A program made the position numbers and the translations under genes. From contig NZ_JAHKPO010000014.1 in NCBI RefSeq assembly GCF_018860365.1, forward strand, positions 248,001 to 312,000: a DNA stretch of 64,000 nt, given 5' to 3'. How positions within the stretch are numbered: position 1 is the stretch's first letter; each line of letters begins with the position of its first letter. This DNA is from Arenibacter algicola. Its GTDB lineage: Bacteria; Bacteroidota; Bacteroidia; Flavobacteriales; Flavobacteriaceae. This document shows positions 53,038-62,647 of this stretch, in pieces. The notes beneath the pieces were generated by a model. That model was given only the letters and a program-made list of their open reading frames with translations. It had not been told where the DNA came from and made no database searches.

Positions 53038-54825
53038 TTACTTCCCCCTTCTTTTTAAGAGCATCAGTTCCCTATCAATGGCTTTCTCTACCATGGGATA
53101 TGCCAATAGTAATTGATCATATAACCGTCCAATTTCCGGGAGATTTCTATGGGTCCTGCAGCCTACCGTAATTTTATCCACAAGGGAATAAAGGTGATCC
53201 GCCTTCATCATGGAAAGTCCCGATTTTACCTTATGGGCAGCAAACCCCAAACGATTGAAATTGCCTTCTGGGATATAGACATTGGCCCTACCGATGAAGT
53301 CCAGCATATTTTGTTTAAATAAGCCGATTAGCTCTTCCAATAGGTCTACTTCACCCATACACTCTTCCAGTATATCTGCTAAGCTAACCTCCCACACTTC
53401 CTTATTTACTGAAAGTTGGGCAAGGTCTTCACTAGGTGCCAATAGAGGCTTGGACCCTATGTCCTTTTTGTATTTATATAAAGTGGTCAGTAATTCATCA
53501 GGGCTATAAGGTTTTAGGATATAATCATCTATTCCCAGTGCATTACATTTAATTTTATCATTAATGGTAAAATCGCCCGTTAAGGCAATGATGGGTATGC
53601 TCTTAACGTGATTATTGCTGGATTCCCGAATTATTTGGGTAATTTGAAAACCATTCATTACCGGCATTCTAAGGTCCATTAAAACCAAGTCTACCCTATT
53701 CTTTAACAAATAATCCATTCCAGTTAGGCCATTATCGGTTACATACACCGTACATCCCCAATTTTTTAAGCGCTGTTCAATTATTTTTTGAATGAGAATA
53801 TTGTCCTCAAAAACAAGTACATTTAGACCTTCTATAATTTTGTCTGTTGTATCTAAATGGTTGGAATCCAACTGGTGGCCGGATGCTTTGATCTGTTTGC
53901 CTTTTTTATAGGGGATGGTGAACTTATAAGCACATCCGTCGTCTAAGGTGGCCATCGTTGCCAAGGACCCGTTTAGAATTTCCAATATTCCCTTGACCAT
54001 GGCAAAACCAATTCCCAAATCATTTGTGTTGGGTTCCATATTTTCAGTGGGTACATTAGGCCTTAAGTCGTTCTTTAATGCTCCGGTACGCAAATCCCTA
54101 ATTTCAAAATCGAGCACAAAGTAATTACTGTGCTGCCTTCGTAGTTTAATTTTGAGAAGGATACTTCCTTCATCTATAAGTTTTATCGAATTGCCCAATA
54201 GGGTAAGTAGAATTTGGGACAACTTTGATGGATCTCCTAGAAGAACCTCGGGTATTTCCGTATCCAGATCTACTTCCAGGGTAACATCCTTGTTGATTAT
54301 TAGGGTATTGCATAGATACATGGTATCCCTAATAATACTGTAGAAATTAAAATCGATGCTTTCAAACTTTTCCCTTCCTGAAGTAAGCTTGGTATATTCC
54401 AACAGCTCATTAATTATATCCAAAAGGTTATTGGAGGTAGCAGTTATGGAATTAAGTTGCACTAGTTGTTCCGCACTTATGTTGCCTTCTTTTAGCAGAT
54501 CTACAGACGCTATTATTCCGTTAATTGGGGTTCTAATCTCATCACCTACCTTTGCAAGAAGCCTACCTTCTTCCCGGTTCGGTTTGTTTTTTAACGGATT
54601 TGCCAATTCTTTATTCCCAATGCCCGATTCAAAATCCTTGTTGACTACATTGGAGTTGGAAACTTTTGGCTTTGGCCCCAATACTTTTTCCTCCAGACGA
54701 TATTTAAAGGTCATAAAGGATTTTTTTAATAAAGAAGCTTCCTCCGAGGTTAATTCCTCAAATGAAAAATGATTTAGTTGACCTTCAAGATTTGTCAGAT
54801 GGGATAGTAGGTTGTTGGTTTTCAA
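53038..54825 (-). CDS. hybrid histidine pseudo-kinase with receiver and HPt domains
   Basis: 595 residues, no transmembrane segment. Dimerisation helix near 85-145: the usual SHEIRTP phospho-accepting His is Asp95 (GDEIRTP). ATP-binding region near 160-305: N-box Asn212 kept, but the DxGxG (G1) motif is replaced by DLRTG and the G2 box is GIGFA. The receiver domain, about 333-452, is intact: Glu340/Asp341, phospho-acceptor Asp384 in LMDLRMP, Thr416, Lys438 in LKPY. The HPt domain, about 475-590, has His531 in AAHKVKSG. The transmitter is therefore probably dead as a kinase while the REC-HPt half can still relay phosphate from another kinase. Downstream is the membrane HEAT-like gene. No separate response regulator is adjacent. 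Confidence 0.88.
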   Translation of the reverse strand: MKTNNLLSHLTNLEGQLNHFSFEELTSEEASLLKKSFMTFKYRLEEKVLGPKPKVSNSNVVNKDFESGIGNKELANPLKNKPNREEGRLLAKVGDEIRTPINGIIASVDLLKEGNISAEQLVQLNSITATSNNLLDIINELLEYTKLTSGREKFESIDFNFYSIIRDTMYLCNTLIINKDVTLEVDLDTEIPEVLLGDPSKLSQILLTLLGNSIKLIDEGSILLKIKLRRQHSNYFVLDFEIRDLRTGALKNDLRPNVPTENMEPNTNDLGIGFAMVKGILEILNGSLATMATLDDGCAYKFTIPYKKGKQIKASGHQLDSNHLDTTDKIIEGLNVLVFEDNILIQKIIEQRLKNWGCTVYVTDNGLTGMDYLLKNRVDLVLMDLRMPVMNGFQITQIIRESSNNHVKSIPIIALTGDFTINDKIKCNALGIDDYILKPYSPDELLTTLYKYKKDIGSKPLLAPSEDLAQLSVNKEVWEVSLADILEECMGEVDLLEELIGLFKQNMLDFIGRANVYIPEGNFNRLGFAAHKVKSGLSMMKADHLYSLVDKITVGCRTHRNLPEIGRLYDQLLLAYPMVEKAIDRELMLLKRRGK

Positions 54826-54952
54826 TTTTTAATAGTTTGGGTTCTGAAAGTCTAAAACTCCCCTTTTAAAGTGCGGTTTACAATTAAATGTTATCTACGC
54901 TTCATTTTATGTTGTCAAATGCCGTTATTTGTATGTATCAAAACCTATAAGC

Positions 54953-56242
54953 ATGAAGCAGTTTGTCGGATTTATGTGCCTTTTAGCGATTATGGCCTGT
55001 AAGGAAAAACAAGAAAAATTGGCCGAGTCGGTCGAAGAAAAAGCGGCACGTATACACAAGGACGTTATTACTATAGATACCCATGTAGATATTAATGTGG
55101 CCAATTTTACCGATACTATAAATTATACCCAGAAATTGGACAATCAGGTAAATCTCCCAAAACTTAAAAGTGGGGATTTGGATGTTCCTTGGTTAATAGT
55201 CTATACCGGTCAGGGCGACTTAACGGAAGAAGGGTATGCGAAAGCCAAGGACAATGCCATGGCAAAGTTTAATGCCATTCACAGATTATGCGAGGAAATA
55301 GCCCCGGAAGAGATAGATCTGGCCTATACCTCCAAGGATGTCCACCGAATTGCAGGTTCGGGTAAAAAAGTGGCCATGATAGGGGTTGAAAATGCCTATC
55401 CAATTGGAGAAGACATTTCTGAATTTGAGAACTATTATAATTTAGGGGCGAGATATATTTCCCTCTCCCACAACGGGCATAGCCAGTTTTGTGATTCCAA
55501 TACTGGTGAGGCCGATGGAGTGTGGTTGCATAACGGGTTGAGCGACCTTGGTAAAATGGCTGTAAAGGAAATGAATAGGCTGGGGATAATGATAGATGTA
55601 TCCCATGTATCCAAAGAATCCATGAAGCAAATGATAGCCTTGTCCAAAGCTCCAATTATTGCTTCCCATTCCTCTGCACGGGCACTGTGCGACCATAGCC
55701 GGAATTTGGATGACGAACAATTGTTGCTTATGAAGGAAAATGGAGGCGTGGTGCAAACGGTAGCCTTTAGTTCTTATTTGAATACCAAAAAGCATGAGGC
55801 CCATGCAGCCTTCTTGAAAGGATTCTATGAAGAGGTTGCCGATTCTTTGGGGATAGATTGGTATTCCTTTGACGAGCTTGCCGATCTTTCAGAAGCAAAG
55901 AAAAATACTTTTATAGAGAATTATTCCAAAGTAGTGGCTTTGGCCAAGGCCAAGGTTGGCAATAGGACAGATCGGCCACAGGCTGTGGATGTAGCCGATT
56001 TTGTTGACCACATTGATTATATGGTAAATTTAATTGGAATAGACCATGTGGGAATCAGTTCTGATTTTGATGGAGGTGGAGGCATTGCCGGGTGGACAGA
56101 TGCCTCCGAAACCCCTAATGTAACCTTGGAGCTGGTCAAAAGAGGTTATTCCGAAGCGGAAATTGCTCAACTTTGGGGGGGCAATTTACTAAGGGTACTG
56201 GATAAGGTACAGGAAGTGGCGAAAACTTATGCCGTAAACTAA
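54953..56242 (+). CDS. M19 membrane dipeptidase lipoprotein
   Basis: 429 residues from the ATG at 54953, which opens a lipoprotein signal (IMAC-K); an ATG 24 bases upstream adds an extension before it. Renal dipeptidase type: DTHVDINVANF near 42 (two metal ligands), LSHNGHSQFCDSN near 170, MIDVSHVS near 210, ASHSSARALCDHSRN near 235, and GISSDFDGGGG near 375 with another metal Asp. It would cleave dipeptides in the periplasm or at the outer surface. The 3' end overlaps that of the convergent thioesterase gene by four bases. Confidence 0.9.
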   Translation: MKQFVGFMCLLAIMACKEKQEKLAESVEEKAARIHKDVITIDTHVDINVANFTDTINYTQKLDNQVNLPKLKSGDLDVPWLIVYTGQGDLTEEGYAKAKDNAMAKFNAIHRLCEEIAPEEIDLAYTSKDVHRIAGSGKKVAMIGVENAYPIGEDISEFENYYNLGARYISLSHNGHSQFCDSNTGEADGVWLHNGLSDLGKMAVKEMNRLGIMIDVSHVSKESMKQMIALSKAPIIASHSSARALCDHSRNLDDEQLLLMKENGGVVQTVAFSSYLNTKKHEAHAAFLKGFYEEVADSLGIDWYSFDELADLSEAKKNTFIENYSKVVALAKAKVGNRTDRPQAVDVADFVDHIDYMVNLIGIDHVGISSDFDGGGGIAGWTDASETPNVTLELVKRGYSEAEIAQLWGGNLLRVLDKVQEVAKTYAVN

Positions 56243-56634
56243 ACTTCCGAAGCCAGACGGTCCCTTACAAATTCAATTTTGGTTTTTCCATGTGGTTTGG
56301 GTTTTCCATCCGCACCTAGATTTACCATGATAATATTGTCTACCGTCACAATGGTTTCCCTGGTCATTTTGTTCCTAACCTCACAGTTCAGCGTCAAGGA
56401 GGTCTTTCCAAATTTTACCACGCCTATACCTATTTCAACAATATCACCTTTTAATGCGGTGCTCATAAAGTTTATTTCGGACATATACTTGGTAACTACC
56501 CTTTTGTTTTCCAATTGTATAATACTATATAGTGCGGCTTCCTCGTCTATCCAGGCAAGTAACTTGCCGCCAAATAGAGTGCCATTGGCGTTTAAATCTT
56601 CTGGTTTCACCCATTTTCTTGTATGAAATCTCAT
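56239..56634 (-). CDS. acyl-CoA thioesterase, hotdog fold
   Basis: 131 residues of the 4HBT/YciA-type hotdog group: DLNANGTLFGGKLLAWID near 13-30 contains the conserved Asn-Gly and the catalytic Asp, with MSEINFMSTALKGDIV near 51 and the sheet that follows. Expected to hydrolyse acyl-CoA in the cytoplasm. Chain-length preference not deducible. Confidence 0.88.
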   Translation of the reverse strand: MRFHTRKWVKPEDLNANGTLFGGKLLAWIDEEAALYSIIQLENKRVVTKYMSEINFMSTALKGDIVEIGIGVVKFGKTSLTLNCEVRNKMTRETIVTVDNIIMVNLGADGKPKPHGKTKIEFVRDRLASEV

Positions 56635-56994
56635 AGTATCTAAAATTTTACTGCAAAATTAGTAAAGAAATCTGCCCTATAATACTCTTCACTTGGAAAT
56701 GTCAACCGATTTAGGTAAATCTAAATTACAGCTTAATTTTTTGTTCAATTTGGGAATTAATAGGGGTAATAATAATTAGATTCCCATAATCAATAAGTAG
56801 TAAATAAGTAAGATTATTCTTTAATTAATTGTGGTTTATGGTGTAGTAGTAAAAGTTGAATTTTTTGTTCCCCCACAAAGTCAAGGTATTGTTCCAAGTA
56901 AAAAATAACAATGTTCATAACCTCGTTAAAAACTATATAGAATTGCCGAATTAAGAAAAAACCTTATACCTACCTTTATAAAAACACCAATGAT
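56635..56994. other. intergenic region, no gene seen
   Basis: 360 bases of AT-rich DNA between the thioesterase start and a plus-strand hypothetical gene. It should contain both promoters. No hairpin or box was assigned. Confidence 0.5.
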
Positions 56995-57408
56995 ATGAGC
57001 GATAGGTCCCATAGTCTTTTGGAAATTCGTCCTATAATCCCTTCGGCTAAAGTAACGGAAATTATGAGCAGTGATGAGAGGTTTCAAAACCAAACCTTAC
57101 GTCCTGTAATTAAAATGCAAAACTCCTTATTACTTTTGGTCTTTCAGAATTACATCACTAAACATAAAAATAGTTTTTATGAACTAGGGATGAACAAGCG
57201 TCTGATTTTTATAGAAAATGCGATCCAAAAGGACATTAAGTTTAGAAATTCATTAAAAGGAATTATCATAGGCCAATTTACCACGGAGGAGTATGAATTA
57301 TACATACTTAATTCGTCGTCTTTAAACAAACGCATGATGCAAATGGTCATTGAACGCATTAAAGATCAGGTTCAATTTTTTGAAAAAGCCTCACTTCAGG
57401 CAGTATAG
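56995..57408 (+). CDS. conserved-looking hypothetical protein
   Basis: 137 residues, cytoplasmic, mixed helix and strand. It contains SLLEIRPIIPSAK near the start and a second half rich in basic helices (NKRMMQMVIERIKDQV). No domain recognised; similar flavobacterial proteins are sometimes mislabelled glyoxalase. It ends five bases before the stop of the convergent DUF2461 gene. Confidence 0.65.
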   Translation: MSDRSHSLLEIRPIIPSAKVTEIMSSDERFQNQTLRPVIKMQNSLLLLVFQNYITKHKNSFYELGMNKRLIFIENAIQKDIKFRNSLKGIIIGQFTTEEYELYILNSSSLNKRMMQMVIERIKDQVQFFEKASLQAV

Positions 57409-57413
57409 AATTC

Positions 57414-58103
57414 TTAATCCAAAAGTGATTCCCCATTAAGGTTAGTGGTGAGTATGTCGCTCATAAGATCAAAATAAGGTCGTATTGCTTGGAAAGCAAG
57501 GTCTGCATTCGTAATAAAATCGGGCGATAAAACCTCCTTGTCGGAAAAATTCTTAACAAAAATGAATTGTTTTCTTTTTATCAAATCAATGTTGGGGTGA
57601 TCTTTATTGAAGCCGGAGGGAGCAGTTTTTAATTCATCACCCTGCATTCCGCCCCAAACTTCCTTGAAGCTATTTTTGTTGATTATGGCACGTATTTCCG
57701 ATGCATCGGTTTCAAATTCCTTCCTAATTCTAAAGAGGTCTTCTTTGTTGGGTTCCCAAAATCCAGCGGCAACAAAGGATTCATTTGGCTTTAACCGTAA
57801 ATAGTATCCGCCTCTCAACCGCTGCCCAGACCGGGAAAAAGATCCCGCAAAATGGGTCTTATAGGGGGTTTTGTCTTTTGAGAAACGTACATCCCTATAG
57901 ATGCGAAACATTTTTAATTTTTCAATATCATCATGAGTTTTCAATTTGTCCATTAATGCGGAATAAAAACTCTTGACCTCTGTTTCCAGTGCCTTGAATT
58001 CAGTTTTGTGCTCCGTGAACCATTCCCTAGAGTTGTTTTTTTTTAGGTTTTCCAAAAATTGAAATACATCTTTCGTAATCAGCTGCTGTTGTATACGACT
58101 CAT
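57414..58103 (-). CDS. DUF2461 (TIGR02453-type) protein
   Basis: 229 residues. Motifs of the family: NNSREWFTEHK near 24, FRIYRDVRFSKDKTPYKTHFA near 66 (split as FRIYRDVRFSKDKTP), and GGYYLRLKP near 97. Function unknown; the family is common in Bacteroidota as a cytoplasmic stand-alone protein. Complete length. Confidence 0.88.
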   Translation of the reverse strand: MSRIQQQLITKDVFQFLENLKKNNSREWFTEHKTEFKALETEVKSFYSALMDKLKTHDDIEKLKMFRIYRDVRFSKDKTPYKTHFAGSFSRSGQRLRGGYYLRLKPNESFVAAGFWEPNKEDLFRIRKEFETDASEIRAIINKNSFKEVWGGMQGDELKTAPSGFNKDHPNIDLIKRKQFIFVKNFSDKEVLSPDFITNADLAFQAIRPYFDLMSDILTTNLNGESLLD

Positions 58104-58193
58104 AACACATTATCTTTGTGCTAAAGTTAACCAAATTAGCATAAGCTGATTTTGAAATAATGGTTAATTTTGAATGTATAATTAAAAGTGCAA

Positions 58194-58988
58194 ATGGATA
58201 AAGCATCTATAATAAAGAATATTAAGGAACATAAAAATCAGCCTAACCTTAGGTTCGAACTTAAGGAAAGAACTGAATTATTTACCAATCGTCTGTTTTA
58301 TACCTTGTTCGATATAGATACTCCGGTGGATGAAAATCTGGATCTCTTGGAAAAGGAATTTGATGCATTGGTAAATTTGGCGTGTTGGCAGGTGGATAAA
58401 CCTTGCCAAAGGGTTTGGGCGAATTTCGTGGTACGCTTGCCTAAGATTCTGGAAAAATTGAATTTGGATGCCGAGGCCATTGTAAATTGCGATCCAGCCT
58501 CCCTTTCTATAGAAGAGGTATACATGGCCTATCCAGGTTTTTATGCCATTGCTATTTACAGGCTTGCCCATGAACTTTATATCGACGGCTTTCCTTTGGT
58601 TCCCAGATTAATGACGGAATATGCGCATAGGCAGACCGGTGTAGATATTAACCCAGGGGCGCAAATTGGAAAATCTTTTTTCATAGATCATGCAACAGGT
58701 GTAGTCATAGGGGAAACAGCGATAATTAAAAACAATGTAAAAATCTATCAAGGGGTAACTTTGGGAGCTTTGTATGTTGCCAAAAAATTACAAAAAACAA
58801 AGCGTCATCCCACCATTGAAGACAATGTTACCATATATGCCAATGCCACTATCCTTGGAGGGGATACTGTAATCGGGGAAAATTCCATAATTGGAGGAAA
58901 TGCATGGATAACAGAATCTGTGCCTGCCAATTCCACTGTTTACCATTCTCCAATAATCAAAATAAAAACCCTACCGCATGTCTCATAG
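58194..58988 (+). CDS. cysE: serine O-acetyltransferase
   Basis: 264 residues from the ATG at 58194; a GTG six bases earlier is in frame but less likely. N-terminal helical SAT domain to about 130, then a left-handed hexapeptide beta helix with [25 protein letters not shown] (active His in FIDHATG near 165), YQGVTLGA and [17 protein letters not shown]. It makes O-acetylserine from serine and acetyl-CoA. It overlaps the cysteine synthase gene by 11 bases, so the two are coupled. Confidence 0.92.
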   Translation: MDKASIIKNIKEHKNQPNLRFELKERTELFTNRLFYTLFDIDTPVDENLDLLEKEFDALVNLACWQVDKPCQRVWANFVVRLPKILEKLNLDAEAIVNCDPASLSIEEVYMAYPGFYAIAIYRLAHELYIDGFPLVPRLMTEYAHRQTGVDINPGAQIGKSFFIDHATGVVIGETAIIKNNVKIYQGVTLGALYVAKKLQKTKRHPTIEDNVTIYANATILGGDTVIGENSIIGGNAWITESVPANSTVYHSPIIKIKTLPHVS

Positions 58989-59862
58989 TATTTTGGATAT
59001 TATAGGGAATACTCCCTTGGTAATATCAAAAGTAATCAACACCAATCCCAAGGTTAAACTTTTTTTTAAACTGGAGGGCAACAATCCTGGAGGAAGCGTA
59101 AAGGATCGTGCCGCCCTTAATATGATAAAAGGAGGTTTGGAAAGGGGCGATTTTGATGTAAACTCCAAATTGATAGAAGCTACTAGTGGAAATACCGGTA
59201 TTGCTCTGGCCATGATAGCCGGAATTTATGGATTGGACATAGAATTGGTAATGCCCGAAAATTCCACAAAGGAAAGAGTACAGACCATGAAGGCCTATGG
59301 GGCCAAGGTAACCCTTACCCCTGCCGATGTAGGTATTGAAGGAGCTAGGGACTATGCCGAACTAAAGGTAAAGGAAGAGGGGTACATCATGATCAACCAA
59401 TTTTCCAATGATGATAATTGGAAGGCACATTATATAAGTACCGGTCCGGAGATATGGAGGGATACACAGGGGGGAATTACCCATTTTGTTTCTTCTATGG
59501 GGACCACCGGAACTATAATGGGGACATCTACCTTTTTGAAGGAAACGAATTCCAAGATTCAAATTGTTGGGGTGCAACCTGCCGATGAGGCCAAAATTCC
59601 CGGTATTCGCAAATGGCCCCAAGAATACCTCCCTAAAATTTTTAATCCCAAGAAAGTGGACACCGTTATGGAGGTTACCGAGCAGGAAGCTAGGGATATG
59701 GCCAAGCGATTGGCGAAAGAAGAAGGTATTTTTGCGGGTATGAGCAGTGGTGGCGCTGCCGCTGCCGCAGTGAAATTGGCCGAAAGTTTGGAAGAGGGTG
59801 TTATTGTTTCTATTGTATGCGATCGTGGGGACCGTTATCTTTCCTCGGATCTTTTCGATTAA
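58978..59862 (+). CDS. cysM: cysteine synthase, CysM type
   Basis: 294 residues, fold type II PLP enzyme. Lys42 in GGSVKDR binds [14 protein letters not shown] near 68 is the substrate loop, [11 protein letters not shown] near 170 binds the phosphate, and [10 protein letters not shown] lies near the end. The shorter length and [10 protein letters not shown] context fit CysM rather than CysK. It takes O-acetylserine from the upstream cysE product and sulfide or thiosulfate to make cysteine. Start overlaps the end of cysE. Confidence 0.93.
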   Translation: MSHSILDIIGNTPLVISKVINTNPKVKLFFKLEGNNPGGSVKDRAALNMIKGGLERGDFDVNSKLIEATSGNTGIALAMIAGIYGLDIELVMPENSTKERVQTMKAYGAKVTLTPADVGIEGARDYAELKVKEEGYIMINQFSNDDNWKAHYISTGPEIWRDTQGGITHFVSSMGTTGTIMGTSTFLKETNSKIQIVGVQPADEAKIPGIRKWPQEYLPKIFNPKKVDTVMEVTEQEARDMAKRLAKEEGIFAGMSSGGAAAAAVKLAESLEEGVIVSIVCDRGDRYLSSDLFD

Positions 59863-59883
59863 TTGTATCCATTTATTTCGAAA

Positions 59884-60978
59884 CTACAGCCACCCCTTCT
59901 TTTTAAAATAAAATAGAAGGCCGATAAAGATTGCTATCATTAGCCCCCAAACATAGAAGTATCCATTATGATGTTTCAATTCCGGGATATATTCGAAATT
60001 CATTCCATATACCCCAACAATAAAGGTCAGGGGGATGAAAATAGTGGCCATAATGGTCAGTACCTTCATCACCTCGTTCATTTTATTGCTAATATTACTC
60101 ATATACATTTCCATGAGGCTCATGGACATTTCCCGTAATATATTTAGGCTATCATTAATTTCTGTGCAATGATCCATGGTGTCTCTGAGAAAAACCTTGG
60201 TATCATCGCTAATTAGGATATGTTCTGAATCAATTAGTTTACTAATAAGCTCTTTTACGGGATAAATAAACCTTCTAATTTTAAGTATTTCCTTTTTTAA
60301 GTCTTGGATGGCGTGGGCCGTTTTGGGTCTAGGGTTATCGTATACTTCCTCTTCCAAAAGGTCTATTTTTTGATTAACGTTCTCCAGCACCACAAAATAA
60401 TTATCAATAATGGCGTCCAAAAGTGCAAAAAATAAGTAATCGGCCTTTTTGGTTCTTATTCGTCCAGTTTTGGTCCTGGCCCTTTCCCTAACGCTCTTAA
60501 AAACGTCATCCGGCATTTCCTGTAAAACAAGAACCGTATTTTCCATTAAAACAATGGCCACATGTTCGGTCACCAATTCATTGTTCTGATCTAAATAGAG
60601 CATTTTAAATGTTCCAAAAATATAGTTGTCGTATTCGTCAATCTTTGGGCGTTGATGTGTGTTTACGGCATCTTCTGTGGATAATGGGTTGAGAGAGAAG
60701 GCATTTCCCAAATTTTCAATGAACTTCTCGTCGCTAATGCCAATAATATTTATCCACGAGATGGATGAAGATGTTTTGTGGGCAATAATTTTATTGAAAT
60801 TGGATGGAGCATAGACATCAATGGTAGATTCTTTAATGTCCTGCTGACTGTATTCCATGATGTTGACAACGCTCTTGGCCCCTTCTCTACTTCCTAAATA
60901 GGTAACTGTCCCAGGAGACTTACCGGTCTTAATGTGTCTTATGGAAGCTTTTTTGTGAGTTGGTTTGTTTTTGGACAT
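59884..60978 (-). CDS. corA: CorA-family magnesium/cobalt transporter
   Basis: 364 residues. Large N-terminal cytoplasmic domain, long helix at about 190-300, then two C-terminal transmembrane helices with the signature YGMNF between them (FIVGVYGMNF near 326) and a short basic tail KKKGWL. Forms a pentameric inner-membrane channel for Mg2+ or Co2+. The 3' end converges with cysM, 21 bp apart. Confidence 0.93.
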   Translation of the reverse strand: MSKNKPTHKKASIRHIKTGKSPGTVTYLGSREGAKSVVNIMEYSQQDIKESTIDVYAPSNFNKIIAHKTSSSISWINIIGISDEKFIENLGNAFSLNPLSTEDAVNTHQRPKIDEYDNYIFGTFKMLYLDQNNELVTEHVAIVLMENTVLVLQEMPDDVFKSVRERARTKTGRIRTKKADYLFFALLDAIIDNYFVVLENVNQKIDLLEEEVYDNPRPKTAHAIQDLKKEILKIRRFIYPVKELISKLIDSEHILISDDTKVFLRDTMDHCTEINDSLNILREMSMSLMEMYMSNISNKMNEVMKVLTIMATIFIPLTFIVGVYGMNFEYIPELKHHNGYFYVWGLMIAIFIGLLFYFKKKGWL

Positions 60979-61115
60979 AGGTTGGAATCTTATTTTAAGA
61001 TACTAGTTGCTATTTGTTCTAGCCACTAATTTATGAAATCCAGTCTTCGAAATGCCGACTTGTCATGATTTTAAAAAATAATTAGACAATTTCGCTACAG
61101 TTTATTTAGAAGCAG

Positions 61116-61901
61116 CTATTTAAACTTTAGGCTGTTAAGCAATAAACCTGAACCAGGGGCAACATAGGTAAACACAGTATTGTTTTCCTTTTTCAAGGAT
61201 TCTTTAATGTCCATTACTGTAAGTTCTCCCTTGCCCACTTGAATCAAAGCCCCCATTATCATTCTAATCTGATATCTCATAAAGCCTTCCCCGGTAATAT
61301 GGAGGGCGTAACTCACTTCCGGAAAAAAATTGGCCGTCAATATTTCGTTTTTTTTTATTTCACATGATTCTATAGTCCTAAGCACTTTTGTGTTGGGCTG
61401 AAGTCGGGCCGTATAGGATGAAAAATCATGGGTGCCAATAAAAAGTCGGGCACAATCAGACATTAGATCCACATTGAGTTCGTCTATGATATTTGCCAAA
61501 AAGGGCGCGCAAAAGGGGTGGTTTTTTTGTCCAAAGGAAAAAAGATATACATATTCCTTTAGTTTACTTTCTTGGATGATATTGAAATTTTCATTGATCT
61601 GGTCTATACTGATAACCCGAATATCCGGTGGTAGGTTTGCATTAAAATCATACATGAATTCCTGAAGGTCTTCTAGGGGTTCCTTATCCAAAAATAGTTC
61701 AAAGGCCGTGTTTAAGGCAGATACTTTGGCATCTGTACGTCCGGCTCCCAGGATCTTGAATTTGGAATTGGGCAAAACAAATTTTAAGGTCTTTACCAAC
61801 ATACCCTCCACCGTTTTTTGATTCGGCTGCTTTTGCCAACCGCTATAGCGAAAGCCTAGGAATTGAACATGTATTAAATAGTAAAAACGGGGTGTTTGCA
61901 T
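61116..61901 (-). CDS. truA: TruA-like tRNA pseudouridine synthase, divergent
   Basis: 261 residues from the Met at 61901; a start at 61946 adds 15 residues lacking similarity. The catalytic Asp57 is kept in GAGRTDAKVSAL, but the usual GRTDAGVHA has Gly-Val-His changed to Lys-Val-Ser. FLGFRYSGWQKQPN at the N-terminus and FMRYQIRMIMGALIQVGKG (split as FMRYQIRMIMG) near 215 match TruA. It would convert U38-40 of tRNA anticodon stems, or another site if this is a second, divergent family. Bacteroidota often carry a second TruA-like gene, which could explain the change. Confidence 0.85.
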   Translation of the reverse strand: MQTPRFYYLIHVQFLGFRYSGWQKQPNQKTVEGMLVKTLKFVLPNSKFKILGAGRTDAKVSALNTAFELFLDKEPLEDLQEFMYDFNANLPPDIRVISIDQINENFNIIQESKLKEYVYLFSFGQKNHPFCAPFLANIIDELNVDLMSDCARLFIGTHDFSSYTARLQPNTKVLRTIESCEIKKNEILTANFFPEVSYALHITGEGFMRYQIRMIMGALIQVGKGELTVMDIKESLKKENNTVFTYVAPGSGLLLNSLKFK

Positions 61902-62153
61902 TTGGTGTATATGTTGCTCGGCTACATACGAACATAACCTTGGCAAAGATAGGAAAGGAAGGTCGGATTTATGTTTGCTCCTTAAACGTATTTTAAAATA
62001 TATTGGTCATGAGTTCGTCGTGCTTTTTGGTACTTCGTCCGAGCCCCCTTTTTTCTATCTTAAATTTCTATATATTCAACGAAATTTTGCATATCGAGTA
62101 GGAATTTAATTGTAATTATGTTGAAAATTGTCCTATAATCTTAAACCTTAATT

Positions 62154-62636
62154 ATGGAAAATTCCGTTAAACGAACCACTCCCCAAATTAATATTATCCT
62201 GACCATTGTTTCCCTGTTGTCCTTAATAATCCTTGGTTTTTATAGCATGTACGGGAATACCTTTGTTTTTAATAAATTGGGGAGTTATATCTTTCCGTTG
62301 TTGACAATGATCCACTTTCTTTATTTATATGTATTATGGTTTAAGATAACAGAAAAGGAATATCCTGATATGATCATGAAAAATATTGAGTATGTGATGT
62401 ATGGAATCCTATTGGCCTATGGATATAATATTTATGAAACCTTTTTAATACTTGGTTCCCAAAATGAATTTCAGGACCATGTTATACCAAGTTCTTTCGT
62501 CCCTATGGGCTTCTTGATTATTGCATTACAAACCCTGTTGGTGCTACTTACCGTTTGGTCCTTTGTCATAAGAAAACGGATAGTAGGCAAATATGATTTT
62601 GATTACTTGAACAATCACATTGATGCCTGGGAGTAA
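62154..62636 (+). CDS. four-helix integral membrane protein, hypothetical
   Basis: 160 residues with hydrophobic helices at about 12-32, 42-62, 78-98 and 118-140, and a short polar C-terminus (YDFDYLNNHIDAWE). No family recognised. Divergent from truA, with about 250 bp between, and convergent with the AAA ATPase gene. Confidence 0.7.
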   Translation: MENSVKRTTPQINIILTIVSLLSLIILGFYSMYGNTFVFNKLGSYIFPLLTMIHFLYLYVLWFKITEKEYPDMIMKNIEYVMYGILLAYGYNIYETFLILGSQNEFQDHVIPSSFVPMGFLIIALQTLLVLLTVWSFVIRKRIVGKYDFDYLNNHIDAWE

Positions 62637-62647
62637 GCTTCTATATA

